From positions 58,078,477-58,142,476 of the forward strand of contig OU964918.1 in NCBI GenBank assembly GCA_918807975.1: a stretch of DNA of 64,000 bases, read 5' to 3'. The stretch's first letter is position 1. Every line of letters starts with the position of its first letter. The position numbers were made by a program, and so were the translations under genes. The DNA is from Aplidium turbinatum. Taxonomy: Eukaryota > Chordata > Ascidiacea > Aplousobranchia > Polyclinidae. Under the pieces are notes generated by a model. The model saw only the letters and a program-made list of their open reading frames with translations, had not been told where the DNA came from and made no database searches. Of this stretch, positions 43,101-63,625 are shown in pieces.

Positions 43101-43297
43101 TTGAAATATCAAGTTTAACATACAAAATTTTAAAATAATGACTTTTCAAACTTATAGACAAATGATTTTTTTTCACACCAGTGCAACTTTTGTTGAAATA
43201 GCATCAGCAGATAACACGTAACAGCTGATTGAATTTGATCCAAAAAAGGCCCCCCCTTGAGCAGTTAACTTCCAAAAAAACGTTGAAAAGCAAAGGG
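40104..43297. mobile_element. piggyBac-like element nested in the hAT nest, 3.2 kb
   Basis: It lies between TTAA at 40100-40103 and TTAA at 43298-43301. Read inward, the left end is CACTTTGCTCCTC and the right end CCCTTTGCTTTTC, fitting piggyBac-type CCYTTTGC ends. Both ends have a run of C or G near 40-45 bases inside. Several minus-strand frames of 60-80 codons occur (for example 40967-40722, 41582-41361), none with a motif I know. A CCAG-family hairpin lies at 42250-42327. Confidence 0.7.
42250..42327. repeat. CCCAG-family hairpin repeat
   Basis: It starts CCCAGGCAGCAATCC, holds TTACATTGATTCAACATTTG and ends GCTGACTGTGGG. Same family as 1593-2047 and 7232-7289; here again inside a TTAA-flanked element. 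Confidence 0.6.
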
Positions 43298-43917
43298 TTA
43301 ATTCATGCAATTTTGTAGCTTTTTATATTATTTTGCCCCTTTATTTTGCCCTAATAATTTCAAGATTTTGCCCGAATTTGCGACGTTTTGAAACAACAGG
43401 GGGGGCGGCTGCCCCCCCTGCCCCCCTGGCTCGTACGGCTATGAGTAGGCTTAATATGTTTTATGTACAAGAGAGGATAAATTTGCCAAAATATGATAGT
43501 TTGATAAGTGAAGAATAAAATTGCTTTAGATTAGTTTTAAAATATTTACTTAAGGGCAAGTTTTGGGCAACTACTACTTTAAAAATGCCAAAGTAATATT
43601 TTTTCTAAAAATATAAAAACTATCTGGCAACACTTTTACACTCCGGTTGTCGGATATTCAACCGAGTTGGCGATCCCTATAGTATGAATCCTTGTAACAG
43701 GGAAAAAGACACCAGGCACCATGAAACAAACGTTTGTGGAAATCACCGAAAAATCGTAATTCATGAACAGTGTTTCCTCTAAAAAAGCAATGAGTTGGTT
43801 TTTCATCCTTTTTGTGAGAGTCTATAAAACCGTCTTTCTTTTATTATAGACAACTGTCACATGCGGTGTTTATTAGCGTGGCAAGAATTTGTTGATTAAC
43901 AACATTTTGCAGTAGGC

Positions 43918-43936
43918 CTACTTGCTTCGGCAGTAC

Positions 43937-43972
<36 letters not shown>

Positions 43973-44021
43973 GGTCCCTACGCAAGGATGACACGCAAAA
44001 TCGTGAAGCGTTTCATATTTT
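43918..44021 (+). ncRNA. U6 snRNA-like sequence, probably a pseudogene
   Basis: About 104 bases follow U6 from its 5' stem (CTTGCTTCGGCAGTACAT) through ACTAAAATTGGAACGATACA, the invariant ACAGAGAA box, and ACGCAAGGATGACACGC to a short T run. Against the usual animal U6 it lacks two bases before ACTAAAATTGG and has at least four substitutions, and no TATA box stands near -30. U6 pairs with U2 and U4 in the spliceosome. The changes and its position in a hAT element suggest a retrocopy or captured copy, not an active gene. Confidence 0.75.
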
Positions 44022-44474
44022 GCCAATTTATTATAAATTGAGTTGGCACACCGACCTATTTTGCCAACAAAATCTTGCATAAAGAGAATACTGCTCGTAA
44101 AACACAATGACCGTGAAACGCACACTAGTGTTCACATGATATTTGCAAACTTAAAATAAGCAACCCAATGCTCACAGAAATTCGAAAACAGACGTTTTAA
44201 TCAACCACTGGGACAATGTGGCTGGACATCGCATTGGAATAACTTTAAGCAACACTCATCTAGAACTATAATCTGATTGGTCGGTCGGTGGAATCGTATG
44301 CAAAGCGAAAATATGCTTCCCGGAAAGTATTTTTTGCCTTCGTGCTCTTTAACTCCTCAAGAAAAGTATTTTTGGTTATACTTGTACGCTGATACCTACC
44401 GCGGGCCGCAGCGATACAGCGTGGCGGGCCGCATGCGGCCCGCGGGCCGCCAGTTGGTGACCCCTGCTCTAGAG

Positions 44475-46089
44475 AAAAAGGAGCTGGTCACTCTACTTTT
44501 GTTATTTCCAGTTAAAACTTTATTTTGTCATCTCCAATGCTTGGAACCAAATGTAGGAACCACCTCTTTATAACACGCAGTGAAAATTTTGTGGTAGGAC
44601 AGCAAGCCTCTTAGCTTTTGAAACGGCAAACCTGGGTTCGATATCCTTAAGAAGTAGCCTACACCACAAAATGTACATAAAATAGCATTTTATCTGATTT
44701 TGCTTTACACTCATTATTGAGGGATTGAATCTTGGTTGCACTTCAACAAACCGAAAACTGCATCTGGCAACTGCTTATGATCAAAAATATCAAAGAAAAA
44801 TTCAAACGGTGTTTGGCATTGCGTTTGTTTAAATAACCAAAAGTTTAAATCATCTTCTAATGATGCAGGAACGGGACATAAGGTATGTTAGTTAATCTGT
44901 GAAGACTGAAATTTGTTTCATAGTTATTAGAAAAATTTGTCGTTTTTAAACTTATGCAAACTTGTGCTAAATTAATTGTGTATTACATTGCAATTATGTT
45001 GTTATAAGCCTCAGCAAGATAGTTCCACAAGTAACAAATAGCACCTTTTCCAATGCTCTACGTCTGCTCCTCCAGATCTAGAAAAGTGGGCCGCCAACGA
45101 CCTAAGCAGGCGTCTCTCAATCAAACAATGAACTTGAAAAAGCCTCATAATTGTACTGTTGCTTAACAGCAACAACAGCAAACAGCTCAATGCATATGCA
45201 ACTGGAATCTTCCCGTAGAGTGCTGAGTAAAACTTCTTTAAAGCTGGTGAGCGACCAATCTAAATCCGCCACATTCCGACTGCGGTTGTGGAAAAAGAAC
45301 TGCATTTTTCCAACGTCCGGCTCTCATCTCTGTAGTCTTTTTCTAATGTGCGACATGGAGTCCAGAGTCGGAGTGGTCAATAAAATGCAAAATCCGATCC
45401 CGTCTTGATACAAAACAATGAGCAATAAAATTTATGTTTGCAATCATTTTTTAAAATATTGCATTAGATTGAGTTTATAAAATTTTGTTTCCTGTTCTTG
45501 ATATTGCTCTCTAAAACTTTATCAGAGAATCAAAGTTTTTGTAAATGTCGATGTTTGTAAAAATTGCCTTTTTAATTTCAATCACTTCAAAATCCCTCAA
45601 AAACCTGCCAATACTGAAGAGGGACTCAGAGTAGGCCAGTTATAATACGATACGTATATCGTTTTCCCGACTCCACACCCCTGATTTTAACTATGATGAA
45701 GTGATCTAAGAGTGGCACACCCCAACGAGATTCCACAGTAACTCCATCTATTTGGAAAAGCTACCCTTTCTGAGATACTATTAAATATCTAACAGCTGGT
45801 CGGCAGCCCATATCATCTGTGACTGCAAGTCACAGGTCAAGGCACAGTGAATAACACTCGGTCAGATTAAAAATCTATAATTTCTCTGCAACAAACAACC
45901 GTGACTCTCACAACCGACAAGCGACTGATGACCATCTCGGTCCTTGCCTACTGAAACCTGCTTAAAACGAGAGAGCCGATACATAAGCAAAACTAGACTT
46001 TTCAACCCCTCAACCAAATATCTCAGCAGTCGTGCCCCAATAATGGATAGTTTTGTCCTCTCCCATTAAACATCCACGCATCAATAAAC
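44475..46089. other. Spacer with a SINE head and possible hAT end
   Basis: A tRNA-like head with GGGTTCGATATCC lies at 44597-44645. At about 45672-45688 CCCGACTCCACACCCCTG looks like the right end of another hAT family; its left end is not found. A minus-strand frame of 62 codons (45305-45117) has no known motif. The rest is unassigned. Confidence 0.4.
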
Positions 46090-46273
46090 TTTTCATCAAA
46101 ACTCCAGATCTTCTTTGTCGTGAGCATCTGGAGCCGAGGGTTTATCCTTATACCACCCCAGATTCACTAGTTTTAGGACTACACTGGAAAGCTACTAGAC
46201 AGCAGCCAGTCTGCGGTTTCATCATCTAAGACGCTCAGAGCTTCTACTCCATAAGGTGGTTTGAAGATGGTAC

Positions 46274-46898
46274 GGTGGCCGGTCGATTGGTCGAAAGACA
46301 TTTGGTCGACAGTCAATTGGTCGACAGACATTTGGTCGACAGGACGTTTGGTCGACAGACAATTGGTCGACAGACATTTGGTCGACAGGACATTTGGTCG
46401 ACAAGACATTTGGTCGACAAGACATTTGGTCGACAGACATTTGGTCGACAAGACATTTCGTCGACAGACATTTGGTCGACAAGACATTTGGTCGACAAGA
46501 CATTTGGTCGACAAGACATTTGGTCGACAGGACATTTGGGTTAGAGTTAGGGTTAGGTTAGGGTTAGGGTTAAGGCTAGGGTTAGGGTTAGGGTTAGGAT
46601 TAGGGTTAGGTTAGGGTTAGTTAACCCTAAAACGAATCGTTCTTTCGACCAAATGTCCTGTCGACCAAATGTCTTGTCGACCAAATGTCCTGTCGACCAA
46701 ATGTCTGTCGACCAAACGTCCTGTCGACCAAATGTCTGTCGACCAAATGTCCTGTCGACCAAATGTCTGTCGACCAAATGTCCTGTCGACCAAATGTCTT
46801 GTCGACCAATTGTCTGTCGACCAAACGTCCTGTCGACCAAATGTCTGTCGACCAAATGACTGTCGACCAAATGTCTTTCGACCAATTGACCGGGTACC
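46274..46898. mobile_element. Foldback element with GTCGAC-repeat arms, 625 bp
   Basis: The left arm (46274-46537) has 15 GTCGAC motifs in units of 15-16 bases (ACATTTGGTCGACAG type). The right arm (46640-46898) has 14 in reverse. The outermost ends, GGTGGCCGGTCGATTGG and its counterpart GGTACCCGGTCAATTGG, are followed on both sides by a GGTCGAAAGAC unit found only there and at the inner right border. GATGGTAC is duplicated (46266-46273 and 46899-46906), or nine bases with one change. Arms built of tandem repeats with a 9-base-class duplication recall foldback elements and Mutator-type MITEs. No coding. It could not have moved alone. Confidence 0.85.
46538..46630 (+). repeat. TTAGGG-type repeats in the foldback loop
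   Basis: About fifteen units of GTTAGGG and variants (GGTTAGG, TTAAGGC, TTAGGAT) run in one direction, ending at TTAACCCTAAAACG. It is interstitial, not a chromosome end, since LINE sequence continues on both sides. Confidence 0.85.
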
Positions 46899-47832
46899 GA
46901 TGGTACAGTCATTGATTATGTGGTCTGCGGTCTGTTCCTCGGCACCACATTCACAGGATGAGGAGGCCATTCCCCCTAGGTGCATGGTTGAGCGGAAAAG
47001 CCCGACGCAAGTGCGAAGACGATTGAGGCGCATCCACACATGTTTCAGTAGTGTCAGGCCAATGAGGCGGGTTTTGACGTCAGAGATGAACGAATAGAAC
47101 CTATTGGTACTTGAATTACATTCATAATTCCATTTATGATTGGACGATAACTTCTTGGGTCCTCTGGTGGCTTGTGAGCCATAGAGATCGCAGTTCCTAA
47201 AGCTCTTCATCAGATTTTTGAGATTGTGAGGTGGTGCAAGTAGGAAGAAAGGGATCTACGCAACCAAGACTTGAAGGCAGGGCCAGCATGAAGCACAAGT
47301 TTAGAGCAGATCTTATCCGGCCTTCGAGACTTGTGTGGTTTCACAAGGGAAAATGCGGTGGTGAACTTCTCTGGAGTGATGTCTCCGGAGATTTTCTTCT
47401 TGTGGTGTGTTCCAATAATCAATGCATGAATATGTATCGTTAATGCTAATCAAGCTTCACTTTCAATCTAGGTATGCAGATCCTTGCATTGCTCTCATAT
47501 AACGTCTCAAATAAATTGATAACTAAACGATTTGGCAAACAAACCGTTTTGGGACGGTGATAATTCTTGGAGCGTCACACCGGTTAGGCATAGTCTGCAT
47601 TCTACTATTTTGTAATAATAATCCTTACCAGGTTTTTAAAAATTCAAGATGAGTTTGAAATGTTAATGCTTTTTTCATTCTAAGATTCTTGTGTATTGCT
47701 TCAAATGCATGACAAAACAAATGACTTGGTATTTGAAAACTTAAAACAACATTCCTTTCTACAAGAAATATTTCGAAACAAACACAAGTTAATGAAGTTG
47801 TCTTATTGTAGCATGTAACTAAATATTTTAAA

Positions 47833-48021
47833 GACCACATCATCAATGGCTGTTCCATCTTCAAGCCACCTAACGGAGTGGAAGGTCTGCGTGTCATGGA
47901 TGATGAAACCAAAGACTGGCTGCTCTCTAGTAGCCTTCCAGTGCAGTCCGGGAACATCGTGAATCTGGGGTGGTAAAAGGATATACCCTCGGCCCCAGAG
48001 GCTCATACGACGATGACGACG
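47833..48021 (+). mobile_element. 5'-truncated LINE tail, 189 bp
   Basis: It reads HIINGCSIFKPPNGVEGLRV, MDDETKDWLLSSSLPVQSGN, then INLGW-like end and stop, then a short UTR ending GACGATGACGACG. A perfect 12-base duplication AAATATTTTAAA flanks it (47821-47832 and 48022-48033). This is a textbook target-primed insertion, and it is the unbroken paralogue of the minus-strand remnant at 46090-47430. Confidence 0.85.
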
Positions 48022-48084
48022 AAATATTTTAAAACAGAAATTTATCAAAAATTTTTCAGTTTTTAATAACCGTTGGTTAAGCTG

Positions 48085-48605
48085 ACTTGCTATCTGACAG
48101 GCCAATCAATAAAAGTCGTCGACAGTTGCGTACAAACAAACGCCTTTGCTGCGTATTCGGAGAATGTAGTGTTGGCCCTTCTGCATGACGAGTCTAAACC
48201 AATGCGTAAGCTTGCAGTTCATCAGATCCAGAAAGCAAGGGACGAGTACAGTAGTACACGGGTGGGTTACGTCGTTTCGAAATTCCTAAACTAAACTTTG
48301 GGTGCACAGATTTGACAACAGACTCGTTGCTCCGGTGGAGCGAGCGGAAATTCACTGAGCCGCCAATCTACGCGATTTCAGCATCCAACAGCTCACAGAG
48401 CTTTTCGTCGAGACCGATGTTCCTATATCGATTGACAGTTTTCCATGCTGCACACAAGCAGTGGAGTGCGCAGTCAAACTCGTCACCGAAGTAAGCGATG
48501 AAGTCATCGGCCATGACAACAGACATGAACTTATGCTGACGCGAACTGCTGCTCGCTCACAGCGTTCACGTTTTGAGTCAAAAAAAGGTTACGTTCTCTG
48601 ATTGT
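48085..48605 (+). pseudogene. Broken copy of an uncharacterised invertebrate protein family
   Basis: Blocks in order: KVVDSCVQTNAFAAYSENVV and LALLHDESKPMRKLAVHQIQ; then IPKLNFGCTDLTTDSLLRWS, ERKFTEPP; then FPCCTQAVECAVKLVTEVSD, GHDNRHELML. I recall similar unnamed proteins (a PENILLAM...HIRELG...RRI block, a PKLNF block and a CHTQAVER.VKLVTEAS block) that are repeated many times in cnidarian and arthropod genomes, which suggests a mobile origin. This copy is broken in at least two places. Function is unknown. The family recall is from memory and was not checked. Confidence 0.55.
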
Positions 48606-49963
48606 TTTTGACTGTTTTCTTCGTTTTGTGTATTTTCTATTTTTTTAATTATTTAAATTTTTTTTTTAGGAAAAAATGTTTTTTATTTTTGTGTTTGGGT
48701 AATATTGACTTTTTTGTGCGGTGTTTTCCCGCCACCCGAAAAAAAAATTTCAGAATAATTGTTTGTGACCTAAGCCTCCTGTCTGAGCCGAGTTGCTAAG
48801 TGATTTGACAAAAAAGGTACATTGACGGCCCTCCCTACTCCACAGCCCTGTGCATAACCCACTACTTGCAGAAATGGACCTTAAACCCATTTTAGATGAA
48901 TTGAAGTTTCGTACCTTGTATATTTTTCCTTCATTCTTGCGCCGTTATAAAAATTTGCAAATGTCGCATTTTGGTTAAATTATTTGCATGATGTCAATAG
49001 TTGCAGAGTTGCAATAAATAATAAAGCAAGAGTCAAAAACTGATCAAAAACGTAATCGTTTCTACGTAACTTGACATAAAGTTATGGAAACAAAACTGGT
49101 TGTCTCATATTGCATCCTTCGTAAAATGTAAAAAAAGGATTGCTGAGCCTTTCTGGATCTGAAACGGCAGTTGGAAAAGAAAAAAGACCTTGCAGAGGAA
49201 ACTTTGCTCATTTAGAAAGACTTTGTAACGGAAAGACGAGGTTGCCAAACCATTGCTCATCAGATACAAAGAAAGCAATGTCAATCCAAAAAGGAAACAA
49301 CCATTGTTATTTCAAACATACGTAGCCTAGCGGCATACTTCGATTTGCAGTGAGTTTATCTACTGAAAGTGGAGCATTGTTTTGTGCATTAAAATCTCTT
49401 CGATTGTTTAATATTTCTCCGTAATTTCCTTTTAACAATTTGTAATGTTTTGTTAGACACTAAAAAAGCGTAAGCCCAGTATGAGAATACTGCAGTTTTT
49501 TAATTAACATTTCATTTATCCATATACGCTCAAGACAGATGCGATATCAAGATATAGTCATGACAAGACATCATCAATGTTTTGTTTTTGTCGCGATGAG
49601 GGTTGGATACAATGCGCCATTGTTTACGTCATACAATGTCGCCCAGAAGTAGGCCTCATGTAGTGATGGTTGCAACTACTGTTAGAAAAGTTTGTGATGA
49701 CAATCGCCTACTTTGAATTATATAAAACAAGTGAAATGTGTATCTATGGATTATGTTCAGTTCAGCTGGTCAATGTACATAGCTGGCTGGACTATGGATG
49801 TATGGTCAAGCTGACTGGTCTTCCACTAGGTGTAGGCTACTTGCAACCAAAATCCGTCGAGCCACAGCCGTCGAGCCAAATATTTGACTTGTAGGTCAAA
49901 AAAAAACAATTTTTAGGGTAAAGGAATTGTTTGGACAAAAATTTTAAAACTTTTTACCGGAGG
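48606..49963. other. Spacer, mostly unassigned
   Basis: Near 48836-48853, CCCTACTCCACAGCCCTG could be the right end of a hAT family similar to the one at 45672-45688. Frames of 60-75 codons at 49140-49325 and 49670-49894 have no recognisable motif. Confidence 0.4.
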
Positions 49964-49971
49964 TCTTAGAG

Positions 49972-50805
49972 CAGGGGTGTCCAACCTTTTTGGCCAAAGG
50001 GCCACATGTAGTTTACGAATGGTTGCGCGGGCCACTTGAGTATTTACTGCTAATTTGTAATCTTAAAAGTGACTGTCTGATAATTTCTAATTAAAACCCT
50101 TACACCCAAATTCTAATCTTAGAAATGTGTTTGTACATTTTATGGGTTATATAAGAAGAGTGAAGTTGGTTTTAAAGTGGTTTTAAGGTTTTTAGTTGAA
50201 AGCAAGCCAGCAGCAAAGCGTAAAAAATGTCAAATTGGCAATTGACCCTTCTGATGTTGCCGGAACAGCGGAGTTGCGCGTCCCGTAATGTATTGTCCGG
50301 CTGTCCCTAGGTTCATCCACGAAAAACTTGCTCGCACAAGTAAGTGCTGCCGAATAATGATGTCACGAAAACTGCCAATCTATGAATCCTCTGATCTTTT
50401 TCTTAAGAAACAATTTTTTTTGTAAAATTCTAGCAATAGAAAGTTTTGAACTTCTCTCGCTAAAAGCAAGAAATATTGCTGATTGACTGACTCTTGAAGC
50501 ACCAGGACTATTGTGTGGAAAAGGGTGGACGTAACAATGTGGAAAATGTGATGCGTAACAATGTGCATTGTGATACAATAAAATTAACTTGAACAGTTGC
50601 GCACCCCATCCACTAGGGATTATAGAGTAATAGAGAAAGAAAGCAAACAATAAATGCCAATTTATCGGAATGTAAGTTCGCCATAAATTACGTTGGCGAT
50701 TGAGTTGATTATATAATATATGTCATTTCGAAAAATATCACGCGGCCACTCAGAACCTTCTCGCGGGCCACATGTGGCCCGCGGGCCACGGGTTGGACGC
50801 CCCTG
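49972..50805. mobile_element. Non-autonomous hAT element, 834 bp
   Basis: The ends CAGGGGTGTCCAACC and GGTTGGACGCCCCTG are inverses with one change. The 8-base duplication TCTTAGAG is perfect (49964-49971 and 50806-50813). GGGCCACATG-type blocks lie inside both ends. No coding capacity. Confidence 0.9.
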
Positions 50806-50813
50806 TCTTAGAG

Positions 50814-51339
50814 TGTACTGTTGCTTACTAAAACCAAGGTTAAATTTAGATTTGAAAAAATCCGATTAACCCTCTCCCTAATAGAAGATTCTAAAAGCCG
50901 TCACATTTATTTTACTGCTCCCAGGTGACATAATCTGTTATTCATTACCAACTAGTATTAGATCGGAAAACTTTTAGAAAATTTCACAGATCAGTGTCAA
51001 AAATTATTTCTATTTGATAAAGTTGATTGCTGCTGAAGTGACCTACTGCACTGAAGCTTTTGAAACTTGTAGATTGAAGCAAGAATTACAACAAATATGA
51101 CTAACAGCAAGTCTTATATATTGAAGCTTGGTGTCAATGCCGAATAAGTCTTTGACTGATAAATAAACTTTTCGTTGCCTATAGAAATCTACATGTGCTA
51201 TATGTGGTGCAATATGTTGATATGCAATACTGTATATTCAGCACAAATAAACAAAAATTACATGCATGTTATTTTACTGTTTTACATCATAGTTACATTT
51301 ACAGCGCACAAAGCTGATCATATTATACATTGTGCATTT
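50814..51339. other. 3' flank of gene D
   Basis: AT-rich, with no repeat or gene seen. The AATAAA next to the stop codon of gene D (minus strand, about 51341-51334) may serve as a poly-A signal, though it lies unusually close to the stop. Confidence 0.4.
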
Positions 51340-62484
<11,145 letters not shown>

Positions 62485-62705
62485 TTGTCAAAGCAGTACG
62501 CTATCTCAGTGATTAAACGCTCGACTGAAGATCAAGCGGCGCTGGTTCGGCTCTCCGGGTGTGCGCTTGAGCAAAAAACGTCAGATCAGGTCATTTTCAG
62601 CTCTCCATTCAACAGCAGTCAGTGGACAGAATAATGCTCGACAGCAACTATCGGAAACTTGTTCTCTCAATATCGGTAATCGGCCCTGCGTTGGTAGTTC
62701 AAAGC
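62485..62705 (+). repeat. tRNA-derived SINE
   Basis: GTACGCTATCTCAGTGATTA with GGTTCGGCTCTCC forms a tRNA-like head; GACAGCAACTATCGGAAACT and GGTAGTTCAAAGCCTGAATC repeat the body found at 1-160 and 24858-25175. Confidence 0.55.
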
Positions 62706-62779
62706 CTGAATCGCGGCCCTCAACCATTCTTTTTGCGGCCCTCATCAAAGTAGCAAAAAAATATATATTTGTGTTAAAA

Positions 62780-63625
62780 GAAATGCTCAACATGACGAGA
62801 ATACATCATTGTTCCATAACTTACGTACTTGCAATTGCAAGGGAGTTTATTGGGGGAGTTACGCCAAAATTCAACATTTGGGATGGATTTCTCACTTTCT
62901 ATTCCATTCACGGGGCAACAAGAAAGATGTATCGTGAATACCGTGCAAGTCTTGTAGAAACACATTTGGATCCGCCAAAGTTGTGCTCAGATGCAACAGA
63001 TGGGTGTCTTTCCATGTTAGGGAAGAATTACAATCTTTATGGACCCGTTAACAGATGACGTGAAGACTAAGAGGATAATCTTACATCTGCAATGTGTCAC
63101 CACTACATTTTACACCAAGAAAATATCGTTGCTACGTCATGGATGATGTCTATTGTAATGTGATTGAAATCAAAACATCAACAGTAGATAGGATTTGTGC
63201 AAATGTGCTTAACTATCGCAAGTTTAAGCAATTTTCGACAGATGTTGATGTTGACTAAGGATCCGTGTGCATGTTCACAGCCGTTCGGTGGTTTAGTCGT
63301 GTTATAAGTCGCCAAAATATTTATGTGTCACTCTCAGAATTCAATGCGTTTGATGAAGATAGTAAAATCATTCCTCGAATGAGCAACAAAAAATGGATTA
63401 TTGATTTGGCATCCATGGTTGATCACATCACCACACCTTTCGTCTTTGAACAGCTTCCTACAAGGTAACGAGTTCTCTCACAATTTTTACAGCACAGTGT
63501 TTCCATTTATTGCAAAGCTTCGTCATAAAACGCAGCTTGTAGGCTACGTGGTTTCACGACACATTTTGCATCACTTTCAAAGCACCAAGTCAGGTCACGG
63601 TGGTGTGAGAAGCGGTGAATAAGCC
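62780..63625 (+). pseudogene. hAT transposase remnant, Charlie/GTF2IRD2-like
   Basis: Plus-strand blocks in transposase order: LCSDATDGCLSMLGK (about 62978), CHHYILHQENIVA (about 63095), FTAVRWFSRVISRQ (about 63272), KWIIDLASMVDHITTPFVFE (about 63393) and LQGNEFSHNFYSTVFPFIAK (about 63458), HKTQLVGYVVSRH. The acidic residue of the TDG block is kept. At least three frame changes and a stop separate the blocks. GCGGCCCTCA at 62712 and 62738 may belong to its subterminal region. It is a different lineage from the 13915-15443 copy. Confidence 0.75.

Larger units (their letters stand above)
37934..43443. mobile_element. hAT element nested in the outer hAT, 5.5 kb
   Basis: The ends CATAGCCGTACGAG and CTCGTACGGCTATG are perfect inverses, with G-rich blocks inside. 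The 8-base duplication AGTAGGCT is perfect (37926-37933 and 43444-43451). Inside lie a hAT MITE (38073-38436), tandem subterminal repeats (39450-39945) and a piggyBac-like element (40104-43297). I find no transposase of its own. Confidence 0.87.
35677..44466. mobile_element. Outer hAT element of the nest, 8.8 kb
   Basis: The ends CAGGGGTCACCAACC and GTTGGTGACCCCTG are perfect inverses, with GCGGGCCGC blocks just inside. The 8-base duplication CTCTAGAG is perfect (35669-35676 and 44467-44474). Much of its length is later insertions: 35890-37278 (holding 36168-36670) and 37934-43443 (holding 38073-38436 and 40104-43297). Its own sequence is about 1.9 kb, with no transposase left. Ends are similar in style to the 13915-15443 and 49972-50805 elements. 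Confidence 0.88.
46090..47430 (-). pseudogene. Jockey/CR1-group LINE remnant, interrupted by a foldback element
   Basis: Minus strand, in order: 47422-47210 with DITPEKFTTAFSLVKPHKSR and LHAGPAFKSWLRRSLSSYLH (start of a reverse transcriptase); then, after loss of most of the enzyme, 47040-46907 with MRLNRLRTCVGLFRSTMHLG, CECGAEEQTADHIIND; then, beyond the insertion, 46265-46190 with FKPPYGVEALSVLDDETADW and LLSSSF. The last block and the 3' UTR (GAATCTGGGGTGGTATAAGG, minus strand near 46160) match the plus-strand copy at 47833-48021. The clade is judged from the zinc-knuckle-like CECG...H tail and is not certain. Confidence 0.75.

Noticed and set aside
46538-46630. True telomere
   Set aside because: Only about 90 bases, degenerate, and flanked by the same LINE on both sides.
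46283-46880. CRISPR-like regular array
   Set aside because: There are no unique spacers, the units are directly joined and inverted halves, and the DNA is animal.
46179-47210. Many overlapping open frames with STKCLVDQM or STRHLVDRTF repeats
   Set aside because: They are read from the GTCGAC repeats in several frames on both strands; stop-free repeats, not genes.
45655-48855. A hAT element bounded by CTCCACACCCCTG and CTCCACAGCCCTG
   Set aside because: Both motifs point the same way, so they cannot be the two ends of one element.
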